From NCBI GenBank assembly GCA_023659985.1, contig JAGXOH010000012.1, positions 1-17,151 on the forward strand: a stretch of 17,151 nucleotides of DNA, in the 5' to 3' direction. The notes beneath the pieces are model-generated. The model made no database searches. It had not been told where the DNA came from and saw only the letters and a list, made by a program, of their open reading frames with translations. The DNA comes from Candidatus Falkowbacteria bacterium LH_S3 (lineage in GTDB: Bacteria > Patescibacteriota > Patescibacteriia > Patescibacteriales > JAGXOH01). This document shows positions 1 through 7,517 of this stretch, piece by piece. The position numbers and the translations under genes are program-made. How positions within the stretch are numbered: position 1 is the first letter of the stretch; each line of letters starts with the position of its first letter.

Positions 1-15
1 CTTTAATGTAGCCAT
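1..15 (-). CDS. Possible first five codons of a gene running off the left edge
   Basis: Reading leftward on the minus strand, an ATG at 15 opens MATLK and then leaves the window. The same five codons and the roughly 100 bp before them recur at 700-811, downstream of the second copy of the duplicated gene. This suggests the duplication unit included the start of this neighbour. Too little is visible to name a product, and no clear ribosome binding site precedes the ATG. Confidence 0.25.
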
Positions 16-112
16 TTTAAATTTTTCTCTTGGTTCACCTTTTTCCTGAGCTAACCAAAAGAAAGATTATTTATAATTATCTAATGAAAATCAAATTCAA
101 GATCAGGCTTTG

Positions 113-646
113 CTATAATGAGCTGATTTGCCATTTGCCTGCTAAATTTTTAATAAAAATTATACTATGTGTATAAACACCTGACTCTATAGTTGATTTT
201 TTTCCCCAAACTTCTATCTCCCTATCTTCTTCCACTTCATACTCATAATAAAATTCAACTTTCTCCTTACAAGCCAAAGCTTCCCTACTACACTCAAATT
301 CTGATTCTTTTGCAAAGTTTTCCGCTTCCGGCATATCCAGATAATTGTTGATCATCTCCTGATTTTGGAAGTCTTTTCTATACTCCTCCCTCTCGCTTAA
401 AAAAATGAACTGCAACGCCTTTTCCTTATTGCCGTTCTTTAAGGCTTCCCTAAACTTTTTGTAGGCCTCTAAAGGCGTGCCTCCGCTCAAACTGGTTTCC
501 GCGTCTTGGATATAAGGTTTTTTGATCTGCTGTTTGTAACTGTAAATTTTCCACTTGCCGTAGCCGTAATAGGCGCAAATCGCCAAACAAATAGCCACCG
601 CAAATGCGATAACAAGCCAAATGCCGATTTTTGGACCTTTTTTCAT
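113..646 (-). CDS. Small one-TM extracytoplasmic protein, intact copy of a tandem pair
   Basis: This 177-residue protein is not from a family I can name with certainty. A short basic N-terminus is followed by one hydrophobic helix at about residues 7-27. A hydrophilic domain follows and probably lies outside the membrane. Residues 57-90 (LEAYKKFREALKNGNKEKAL) and the ending GKWQISSL are reminiscent of NTF2-like/DUF4878-type domains, where a helical amphipathic start and a terminal W-x-I strand are common; this is a weak resemblance only. Two cysteines (C119, C126) could form a disulfide. The Cys in LAIC does not fit a lipobox because Ile precedes it, so I do not call a lipoprotein. A second, frameshifted copy lies just upstream in transcription (812-1352). 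The start ATG (646-644) overlaps the stop of a 23-codon ORF by an ATGA. No Shine-Dalgarno sequence is seen. Confidence 0.6.
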   Translation of the reverse strand: MKKGPKIGIWLVIAFAVAICLAICAYYGYGKWKIYSYKQQIKKPYIQDAETSLSGGTPLEAYKKFREALKNGNKEKALQFIFLSEREEYRKDFQNQEMINNYLDMPEAENFAKESEFECSREALACKEKVEFYYEYEVEEDREIEVWGKKSTIESGVYTHSIIFIKNLAGKWQISSL

Positions 647-714
647 AAGTTATAAAAAAATGTTAGAGAAGATATGAATGTTATGAATAAAGTCCCCCTC
701 TTTAATGTAGCCAT
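643..714 (-). pseudogene. Truncated start of the downstream neighbour, left inside the duplication
   Basis: This is a 23-codon ORF. Its first five codons (MATLK) match the codons at the left edge of the window. It then runs through the junction between the two repeat copies into non-repeated sequence and stops in a TGA that overlaps the ATG of the intact copy. It is best read as the beginning of the downstream gene duplicated with the unit and cut off at the junction. It could still be translated and couple expression of the intact copy through the ATGA overlap, but nothing proves this. Confidence 0.3.
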
Positions 715-1364
715 TTTAAATTTTTCTCTTGGTTCACCTTTTTTCTGAGCTAACTAAAAGAAAGATTATTTATAATTATCTAATGAAAATCAAATTCAAG
801 ATTCGACTTTGCTATAATGAGCTGATTTGCCATTTGCCTGCTAAATTTTTAATAAAAATTATACTATGTTTATAAGTTCCTGGTTCTTTTACTCCTGTTA
901 TACCATTTCCCATATCATATTCCTGTCTTTCACCTTCCACTTCATACTCATAATAAAATTCCATTTTCTTTTTACAAGCCAAAGCTTGCCTACTACACTC
1001 AAATTCTGATTCCTTCTTAAGCTCCTCAGCCGAAGGCATATCCAGATAATTGTTAATCATCTCCTGATCTTTGAAGTCTTTTCTATATTCCTCCCTCTCG
1101 CTTAAAAAAATGAACTGCAACGCCTTTTCCTTATTGCCGTTCTTTAAGGCTTCCCTAAACTTTTTGTAGGCCTCTAAAGGCGTGCCTCCGCTCAAACTGG
1201 TTTCCGCGTCTTGGATATAAGGTTTTTTGATCTGCTGTTTGTAACTGTAATTTTTTCACTGGCCGTAGCCATGAATAGGCGCAAATCGCCAAACAAATAG
1301 CCACCGCAAATGCGATAACAAGCCAGATGCCGATTTTTGGACCTTTTTTCATAAGTTATAAAAA
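700..1364. repeat. Tandem duplication unit, right copy (frameshifted gene)
   Basis: This is the direct-repeat partner of 1-658 and includes about 110 bp of non-coding sequence 3' of the gene that is nearly identical between copies. A unique 41-bp stretch (659-699) separates the copies. The right copy ends against a hairpin (1362-1393) that the left copy lacks. Confidence 0.9.
812..1352 (-). pseudogene. Frameshifted second copy of the one-TM protein
   Basis: The start (ATG at 1352), signal/TM region and C-terminus match the 113-646 gene closely. Near 1270 this copy has one extra base (gccatgaatagg, against gccgtaatagg in the intact copy). The frame therefore shifts just after the TM helix and runs into an unrelated tail ending at 1155. 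The body of the protein continues in another frame from about 1195 to 812. Its only local start would be a TTG, which corresponds to an internal Leu of the intact copy, so independent translation is doubtful. The central part (codons equivalent to 92-160) differs markedly and carries two extra codons, whereas both ends are almost identical to the intact copy. A sequencing error at the single base cannot be excluded. Confidence 0.7.
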
Positions 1365-1393
1365 TTTGCCACTCTCCGGGAAATGGCAAATTT
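1362..1393 (-). terminator. Hairpin, likely terminator of the lysine-rich membrane protein gene
   Basis: A perfect 10-bp inverted repeat (AAATTTGCCA and TGGCAAATTT) encloses a 12-nt loop. On the minus strand the 3' arm ends in a run of T. It sits about 60 bp past the stop of the 1456-3090 gene and only 9 nt before the start codon of the frameshifted copy. It fits an intrinsic terminator with a short T-run, and would also limit transcription into the broken gene. Confidence 0.5.
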
Positions 1394-1455
1394 GGTTAAA
1401 ATATTTAAAAAACCAAACATAAATCACCAATTTTTACATAAAAACAGACTTTTTA

Positions 1456-3090
1456 TTATTCTTGAACCTTAATATTAATCCTATCCACTAAAGCTGGAAC
1501 CTCATTAATAAAAGAAGGAGTAAAATTAATTTTATAATCAGAAATATTTTTAAAACTATCTAAGTAATCCTTTAATTGATTCTTGTTTAATCCTAAAATA
1601 TCTTTTTTATCTATAATGGTTGTTCCTTTTTCCGGAATCATTGTTCCGCTAAAATTAACTTCTACAATAGTCGGTTCATTATTAAAAGAATTAATAGAAT
1701 AATTCATATTATCTTGATTAAATCCGAACAGTTGCTTGCCATTGGGAATTCTTGATATCAATCTTTTTTTAGCAGCAGTTATAATTTTATTATTATCAAA
1801 GGCTACTATATCCACTTTTGCCTTTATACTTGCGCTAAACTCTTCTCCTTCCTCCCCTGCTTTTTTATCTGTTTCTATGCTCATAGAATCTTCTTCTATA
1901 TTATAAATAACCTCATCATAACCTTTATAGCCGTTGGCAAATTGTTGTTCAATTTTTTTTATTATTTTTTGCTTTAAATTAGAAACGCTTCTCTTAATAT
2001 CAGACTCTTGCACAGAAAATTCCTTTTGAATGTTGTAAGTAAAACTTCCTAAGCTCTTTGCATATATTTTATCTTGCAAGCCAGCCCACAATCCTGGTAT
2101 GTTAAATTCAGTCTCTCCTATTGCCATTTCCGGACCTGGATCTTGGGTATAAACCTCAACTTCCACAGATCCGCCTGCCGGAACATTAACCGTTCTTTGC
2201 ATCCTATACAATTTATTATTTGGACTCAGTAATCTGGTAGAAGAGATCAAAGATTGATTTTGAGAATAATTGTTTATTATTCTAACCTTACCTTGAATTT
2301 CTTTTCCTGTAACTTCTTCACCAGAACTTTGATATGTTCCTGATTCTTGTACTTCTAAAACTTCTACAGCTCCGACGATATCATTATTTAAATAGGGAGA
2401 ATTATTTTCCTCAGCATCATTATAAACATTAACCACCATATTATCACTAATTCTCTCATTTTGAGGAGTTATGGTTATGGTTAAATTAACAAAAGAAAAA
2501 TAACAAAAAGTTCCTACCAATATTAATGTTAATAAAATAAAAATAAAAGCCATCTTCTTATAAAGAGAAATTGATTTGGGTTTAATAGATGAAGAAAATC
2601 GATTATTGTCTTTCTTCTCCCCGCTTGCAATATTACGTTTTTTAAACCTTTTTGTGTCTTGCTTATTCTTTTTTTCTTTTTTATGCTTAGAACCAGATGA
2701 TACTTCTTGCAGTCCTGAATCTTTAAAGTTAATCTGCGGAGTATTACTTTTTTTTCCTTTTGCCTTGGAGTGATCAGAATTTTTTTTATTTTTTTGGCTA
2801 GGCTGTCTTTTTTGTAAAGTTTCTTCCATACTTTCCTCAATCCCGGAAACATCTTCTTTGGTAACTCTAACTTTAAGCTTAGCTTTTTGACTTTGCTGAG
2901 TGCTTTTACCGGTTTTTTTTGTAGCTTTGGCTGCTTTTTTAGCTCCGCCTTCTTTAGTTTTAGAAGTTAAACCCTTTGAATAAGTGGTTGATTTTTTACC
3001 ACTACGGCTTGCAGTAGGGATATTTTCCTTTTTAGAAGTTGCCATTTTCTTTTTTTTAGCACCAGTATTGCTCTTTTTTGATTCAACCAT
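1456..3090 (-). CDS. Membrane protein with long lysine-rich N-terminus and baseplate J-like outer region
   Basis: This protein has 544 residues. Residues 1-178 are low-complexity and rich in Lys, Ser and Thr (stretches such as AKKAAKATKKTGKS, histone H1-like in composition). One TM helix lies at about 180-201 (FIFILLTLILVGTF). A mainly beta-rich part of about 340 residues follows. By the positive-inside rule the basic tail is cytoplasmic and the rest outside. Residues about 240-340 (VRIINNYS, STRLLSPNNKLYRM, VNVPAGG, then a PGP and IPGLWAG) resemble the Patescibacteria membrane proteins usually labelled baseplate J/gp47-like; I make that link from memory of the motif pattern. There is no other phage gene nearby, so a phage role is unlikely. 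The basic tail could bind DNA, RNA or acidic lipids (inference). A promoter is visible inside the 3' end of dnaE. Confidence 0.75.
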   Translation of the reverse strand: MVESKKSNTGAKKKKMATSKKENIPTASRSGKKSTTYSKGLTSKTKEGGAKKAAKATKKTGKSTQQSQKAKLKVRVTKEDVSGIEESMEETLQKRQPSQKNKKNSDHSKAKGKKSNTPQINFKDSGLQEVSSGSKHKKEKKNKQDTKRFKKRNIASGEKKDNNRFSSSIKPKSISLYKKMAFIFILLTLILVGTFCYFSFVNLTITITPQNERISDNMVVNVYNDAEENNSPYLNNDIVGAVEVLEVQESGTYQSSGEEVTGKEIQGKVRIINNYSQNQSLISSTRLLSPNNKLYRMQRTVNVPAGGSVEVEVYTQDPGPEMAIGETEFNIPGLWAGLQDKIYAKSLGSFTYNIQKEFSVQESDIKRSVSNLKQKIIKKIEQQFANGYKGYDEVIYNIEEDSMSIETDKKAGEEGEEFSASIKAKVDIVAFDNNKIITAAKKRLISRIPNGKQLFGFNQDNMNYSINSFNNEPTIVEVNFSGTMIPEKGTTIIDKKDILGLNKNQLKDYLDSFKNISDYKINFTPSFINEVPALVDRINIKVQE

Positions 3091-3124
3091 ATAAAAAATT
3101 TCAATAATGAGTATGTATAATTAA

Positions 3125-3154
3125 ATTATACCAAATATTGCCATTAACTGTCCA
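3125..3154 (-). promoter_or_regulatory. Promoter for the lysine-rich membrane protein gene
   Basis: On the minus strand TGGACA (3154-3149) and TATAAT (3130-3125) are 18 bp apart, and TGG before the -10 gives an extended -10 element. The -35 overlaps the last codons of dnaE. The -10 lies within a perfect 17-bp palindrome centred on 3123 (GTATAATT and its mirror), which could also serve as an operator. Confidence 0.55.
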
Positions 3155-6100
3155 CTACCTTCCTCTTTCCTTCTGGTTGTTTGTTAAATTTTTTTAATGA
3201 TTCCTCAATTTTTCCCAATTCTAAACTCTGCACTTTTTCCAATAAAACCTTCATTTTTTGATCTTTGTCAGAAATTTTTCCATGACATATTACTACCTTA
3301 CCCTCTTCCCAAATATCCTTTGTTTTCTCATACACATTAGGAAAAACAACCACTTCTATACTATTTAAAACTTCTTCTAATTTAACAAATAGCATTGGTT
3401 TGTTATTCTTAGTGATTATTTTTTTAACAGAGATTATTATGCCAGCTACATTTAAAAATTGCCCTTTTCTATTAGAAATTTCATCTAAGGGAGTTATATA
3501 ATCTTGAATATGCTTTTTATAATCATTAAAAGGGTGTTCACTTATATATAATCCTAATAACTCTCTCTCCCATGCCAATTTTTGTTGCTGGTCAATAGTG
3601 GTTGATTCAATTAACTGAGGACGAGAAGATTTGTTCATATCCGGAATATCAGAAAAAAGACTGCTTTGCTTACTATCCTTACGTCTACTCGCTTCTTTAT
3701 TAAAATGTAACAAATTTTCAATATTATCTAAAAAAATACTTCTTTCTTCAAATTTATCCAAACTTCCGCTTTTTATTAAACTTTCCAAAGATTTTCTATT
3801 CATATCTTTATCAGTAACTCTTTCCAAGAAATCAAAAATATCTTTATAAGGACCATTTTCTTTTCTCTCTTTGATTATAACCTCGGCTATATGCTCACCC
3901 ACATTTTTAATTGCGTTTAAACCAAAGCGTATAGTCGGTTGTTCCTTTTGCTCGGTTTTATCTTCTTCAGAATTAACCACTGTAAACGACTCAAAAGATT
4001 CATTAATATCCGGCTGAGCTACTTGAATACCCATATATTGGCATTCCTCAATTTCAATAGCCACTCTATCTATATTTTGCTGGTCAGCTGTAAGCAAGGC
4101 AGCCATAAATTCTGCCGGATAATAAGCTTTAAAATAAGCTGTCTGGTAACCGATGTAGGCATAACAAGCAGCATGACTTCTGTTAAAACCATAACCGGCA
4201 AACGGTTCAATAAAAGAAAATATCTTCTCTGCCATCTCTTTATTTATGCCTTTTTTTACACAACCATCAATAAATTTTTCTTTTTGCTTATCCAAAAGCT
4301 CCTTAATCTTTTTACCCATAGCCTTTCTTAAAACATCCGCTTCAGCCATGGTAAAACCAGCAAGATCCCTGGCGATTTGCATCACCTGTTCCTGATAAAT
4401 AGCCACACCATAAGTTTTGTCTAAAATCGGCTTTAAATTAGGATGGAGATAAGAAATTTTTTTTCTTCCATGTTTGCCAGCGATATAATCCGAAATCCAA
4501 TCCATGGGACCAGGTCGGTACAAAGCCACCATAGCGATAATATCTTCAAAATGGGACGGCTTTAACTCTCTTAAATAATGTTTCATACCTGAAGATTCAA
4601 ATTGAAATACACCGGTAGTAGCCCCTTCTTGAAACAACTTTAAGGTTTTTTTATCATCTAAAGGTAAATTATAAAAATCAATATCAATTCCATGGATGTT
4701 TTTGATTAAATTTTTGGCTGACTCTATAATGGTTAAATTTTTTAAGCCTAAAAAATCCATTTTCAAAAGGCCTAAATCCTCCACTACATAAACCGAATAT
4801 TGAGAAACTATACTTCTATCAGAGGAAGATGCGTATTGCAAAGGGACATAATCCGTTAAAGAATTTTTAGTAATTAATATTCCACAAGCATGAGTGGAGG
4901 CATGTCTGGCTACTCCTTCTAATTTTTTAACATAATCCAATATTTGCCTAGCCCCAAGATCGCGATCATAAATCTCTTTTAATTCTCCTACATTCTGTAA
5001 AGCATCCTCAATTTTGGCAAACATGGGTATCATTTTAGCTAATCTGTCACAGAAATCATAAGAATAATCAAGAACACGGCCTACATCCCTAACAGCAGCT
5101 CTAGCTGCCATGGTACCAAAGGTAATTATTTGAGAAACATGATCTTTTCCGTATTTTTTTTCCGCATATTGTATAACTTCATCTCGTCTAGTATCAGTAA
5201 AATCCAAATCAATATCAGGCATAGATACACGATCCGGATTTAAAAATCTTTCAAATAATAAGTCATAATTAAATGGATCAAGATTGGTAATGCCTGTTAA
5301 ATAACATACGAGAGATCCTGCAGCGCTCCCTCTTCCTGGGCCCACCACCACTCCTTGTTCTTTAGCCCAATTTACAATATCAGCCACTATCAAAAAATAG
5401 GAAGACCATCCCATATTGGCAATTACCCGCAACTCATAATCCAATCTATCTCTTGCCTCCTGTTCACATTCTTTGTACATTTTGCCATATCTTTCCTGTA
5501 ATCCCTTTTCACACATTTCACGTAAAAAACTATCAGTATCATATTCCTTAGGAACCTGAAAGAAAGGCAAGTGAGATCCTCCTATCTCCAATTCTACATT
5601 ACAATTTTCCGCTATTTTAACAGTGTTTTCTATGGCTTCCGGGGTATAACTAAATGATTCTTTCATCTCCTTAGCGGTCTTCATGGAAAAATCATCTATC
5701 ATTTTCATTCTATTCTCGTCTTTTAACTTCTTTTTACCCTGCAAACATAATAAAATGTCTTGAGACTGCGCATCGTCTTTATTAAAATAATGAACATCAT
5801 TAGTGGCTACCAAGGGAATATTTAATTCCTTAGATAATTTTATTAACTCTTTGTTTATCTGGGATTGCTCAGGTATATTGGGATGATCTTGTAATTCCAA
5901 ATAAAAATTATCTTGACCAAAAAGCTTATTATATTCCTGGATCCTTTCTTTAGCCTTATTTTTTCGGCCTGACAGAAGCAGTTGGGGAATTTCTCCTCCC
6001 AGACAAGCCGTAGCAGCTATTAAACCCTTGCTATACTTTTGCAACAATTCCCAGTCCAATCTCGGCTTATAATAAAAGCCCTCTAAATGGGCTAACGAAG

Positions 6101-6413
6101 TTAACTGGATTAAATTTTGATAACCGATATTATTTTTTGCCAATAATAAAAGATGATAATTCTTTTTATCCTCTTCTGAAGTTTTGTCAAACCTGCTTCT
6201 GGGAGTTAAATAAGCTTCTTCACCAATAATAGGCTTTATTCCTTCCTTTTTGCATTTCTTGTAAAATTCCACCACTCCATACATAACTCCATGATCAGTA
6301 ATAGCCACCGCTCCGGCTCCCTCCTCCTTAGCTCCCTGCACCAATTCATCAATCTTTGTAAGCCCATCCAGTAAGGAATAATGAGTATGATTATGTAAAT
6401 GAATAAATGTCAT
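3144..6413 (-). CDS. dnaE: DNA polymerase III alpha subunit
   Basis: This is the catalytic subunit of the replicative polymerase, 1089 residues against about 1160 in E. coli. The N-terminal PHP domain (1-280) keeps the full set of metal-binding motifs: HLHNHT (5-9), TDHG (39-42), GEEAY (64-68), H87, LQDH (174-177) and TNDVH (204-208). The palm domain has GPGRGSAAGS (358-367), the catalytic aspartates in PDIDLDF (399-405) and the third in KMDFLG (D553). A helix-hairpin-helix region lies at about 829-870, a QSSLF sequence (916-920) fits a beta-clamp binding motif, and an OB-fold region lies at about 984-1065. It is the bacterial DnaE type, not PolC, as no exonuclease domain is inserted in PHP. 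The start ATG at 6413 is chosen because FIHLHNHTHYSLLDG is the normal N-terminal block. No Shine-Dalgarno site is seen. Confidence 0.97.
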   Translation of the reverse strand: MTFIHLHNHTHYSLLDGLTKIDELVQGAKEEGAGAVAITDHGVMYGVVEFYKKCKKEGIKPIIGEEAYLTPRSRFDKTSEEDKKNYHLLLLAKNNIGYQNLIQLTSLAHLEGFYYKPRLDWELLQKYSKGLIAATACLGGEIPQLLLSGRKNKAKERIQEYNKLFGQDNFYLELQDHPNIPEQSQINKELIKLSKELNIPLVATNDVHYFNKDDAQSQDILLCLQGKKKLKDENRMKMIDDFSMKTAKEMKESFSYTPEAIENTVKIAENCNVELEIGGSHLPFFQVPKEYDTDSFLREMCEKGLQERYGKMYKECEQEARDRLDYELRVIANMGWSSYFLIVADIVNWAKEQGVVVGPGRGSAAGSLVCYLTGITNLDPFNYDLLFERFLNPDRVSMPDIDLDFTDTRRDEVIQYAEKKYGKDHVSQIITFGTMAARAAVRDVGRVLDYSYDFCDRLAKMIPMFAKIEDALQNVGELKEIYDRDLGARQILDYVKKLEGVARHASTHACGILITKNSLTDYVPLQYASSSDRSIVSQYSVYVVEDLGLLKMDFLGLKNLTIIESAKNLIKNIHGIDIDFYNLPLDDKKTLKLFQEGATTGVFQFESSGMKHYLRELKPSHFEDIIAMVALYRPGPMDWISDYIAGKHGRKKISYLHPNLKPILDKTYGVAIYQEQVMQIARDLAGFTMAEADVLRKAMGKKIKELLDKQKEKFIDGCVKKGINKEMAEKIFSFIEPFAGYGFNRSHAACYAYIGYQTAYFKAYYPAEFMAALLTADQQNIDRVAIEIEECQYMGIQVAQPDINESFESFTVVNSEEDKTEQKEQPTIRFGLNAIKNVGEHIAEVIIKERKENGPYKDIFDFLERVTDKDMNRKSLESLIKSGSLDKFEERSIFLDNIENLLHFNKEASRRKDSKQSSLFSDIPDMNKSSRPQLIESTTIDQQQKLAWERELLGLYISEHPFNDYKKHIQDYITPLDEISNRKGQFLNVAGIIISVKKIITKNNKPMLFVKLEEVLNSIEVVVFPNVYEKTKDIWEEGKVVICHGKISDKDQKMKVLLEKVQSLELGKIEESLKKFNKQPEGKRKVVDS

Positions 6414-6486
6414 AATTTGAATTATAAAATTATCAGCAACTAAAACCGATAACTGACTTTGATAAATTAATTAGGTATTGCCAATA

Positions 6487-7293
6487 TTATATTATTGCCG
6501 CGATAATGGTAAGAATTCCAAAAAACAACACAAAATGGGCAAAATTAATTCTCTTGGCTAACTTTAGAAGTAAATCAATGGTTAGTAAACCAAAAACAAA
6601 AGAAGTGATCAATCCCGCCAACTCCTCGGGTGAAGCAGTAAATTTATCCAAGTTAAGAATTATATTGCCACCCAAAACAATGGACAAGCTTAAAAGAAAA
6701 CTTAGTTCTAAAGCTATATTATCATTAAATTTCCTTAAAAGCAAAGCCGAAACTGTCAATCCTGAACGAGAAAGTCCAGGTAAAGTAGCCAAACTTTGCA
6801 CTATACCTAAAAATATGCCATCACCTGGATTCACGTCTTTAAATCCTTTTAATTTTTGATTTCCGGAATTCTTTTTTTGAGCTCTATATTGAATAATCGC
6901 AGTAATTAATAATAACAAACCAACCAATAAAGTTATAAAACTTGAGGTAACATCTAAAAATTCAGCTGATTCTTCAACTAAAACTATTAAACCATAACCT
7001 ATAACTCCGGAAATAATAGTAGCTATAATCAAAAATTTTAATATTTTTTTGTTTTCATTAGATGCTGTTTTATATTTAAATAATGATCGTAATAAATTCC
7101 ACACTCGCTTCCTGAAATAAACCAAAGCAGCTAAAAAGGTACCTAAATGCAAAAAAAGTGCGGTTTCAATCAAAGAACCGATATTGCTTTCATGAAAAAA
7201 ATTGGCATTAACCAAAAAAATAACCCCTTCAGAACTTATCGGCAACCATTCAACTATGCCTTGAATAGCCCCTAATATTAATTGCTCAAACAT
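6487..7293 (-). CDS. uppP: Undecaprenyl-diphosphatase (UppP/BacA) family membrane protein, variant active site
   Basis: UppP enzymes dephosphorylate undecaprenyl diphosphate outside the membrane to recycle the lipid carrier for peptidoglycan and surface polymers. The frame opens at a TTG (7311), but the ATG at 7293 begins with the conserved MFEQLILGAIQGIVEWLP and is preferred, giving 268 residues, the usual family length. Several hydrophobic helices span the protein. Motif 1 is Q11-GIV-E15-WLPISSEGV and motif 2 is PGLSRSG (172-178), including the arginine known to be needed in E. coli. In motif 1 the usual SS-(T/S)-G-H is SSEGV, so the family histidine is replaced by Val and a Glu is added. 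It may be a distant UppP subfamily or an enzyme with a different lipid phosphate substrate. It is not tightly coupled to dnaE, which follows after 73 bp. Confidence 0.85.
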   Translation of the reverse strand: MFEQLILGAIQGIVEWLPISSEGVIFLVNANFFHESNIGSLIETALFLHLGTFLAALVYFRKRVWNLLRSLFKYKTASNENKKILKFLIIATIISGVIGYGLIVLVEESAEFLDVTSSFITLLVGLLLLITAIIQYRAQKKNSGNQKLKGFKDVNPGDGIFLGIVQSLATLPGLSRSGLTVSALLLRKFNDNIALELSFLLSLSIVLGGNIILNLDKFTASPEELAGLITSFVFGLLTIDLLLKLAKRINFAHFVLFFGILTIIAAII

Positions 7294-7370
7294 ATAAAAT
7301 AATAAAAACAATAGACAATCATTCGATTACCCTTTATCTTATGTTTAAAAATTACACATATCGGTTTAAT

Positions 7371-7517
7371 TTACTTTTCTCCCAATTTCACTTCTATTCC
7401 TCGTTCCCCTCCTTCTCTTAAAATCTTCATAATAATCCGATCTCCATGATTATGTTTATTAATTATATCAGCCAAAGTATTATTCTTATTTAAAAATATA
7501 AAATATTTTTGAAAAAT
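7371..7517 (-). pseudogene. Remnant of a PDZ-domain protein C-terminus (HtrA/DegP-like)
   Basis: In the -1/+1 frame relative to the end of the alkyltransferase gene, 48 codons can be read from a TAG at 7518-7520 to a TAA at 7371-7373. The last 35 or so (LADIINKHNHGDRIIMKIL, then an R-E-G-G stretch ending in VKLGEK) look like the end of a PDZ domain of trypsin-like serine proteases, where L-x-x-x-I-x-x-H-x-x-G-D precedes a final beta strand ending VxLGE. No start codon or protease domain is present, and the upstream codons overlap the end of the neighbour gene. I read it as the stump of a deleted htrA-type gene; the family match is by eye. Confidence 0.55.

Larger units (their letters stand above)
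1..658. repeat. Tandem duplication unit, left copy
   Basis: Bases 1-658 align with 700-1364. Shared sequence starts at ctttaatgtagccat, or further left outside the window, and ends at cataagttataaaaa, just before the start codon of each gene copy. The offset is 699 bp at the left end and 706 bp at the right. The 7-bp difference is explained by two extra codons plus one frameshifting base in the right copy. Confidence 0.9.

Noticed and set aside
113..646. Lipoprotein signal (LAIC)
   Set aside because: The residue before Cys is Ile, not the small residue required by a lipobox, and no other lipobox fits.
1155..1352. Independent 65-residue membrane peptide
   Set aside because: Only the first part matches the neighbour's signal/TM region; the tail is the out-of-frame reading of the same gene after a one-base insertion.
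2529..2852. 107-codon minus-strand frame inside the lysine-rich gene
   Set aside because: It is an alternative frame of A-rich Lys codons and resembles no protein family.
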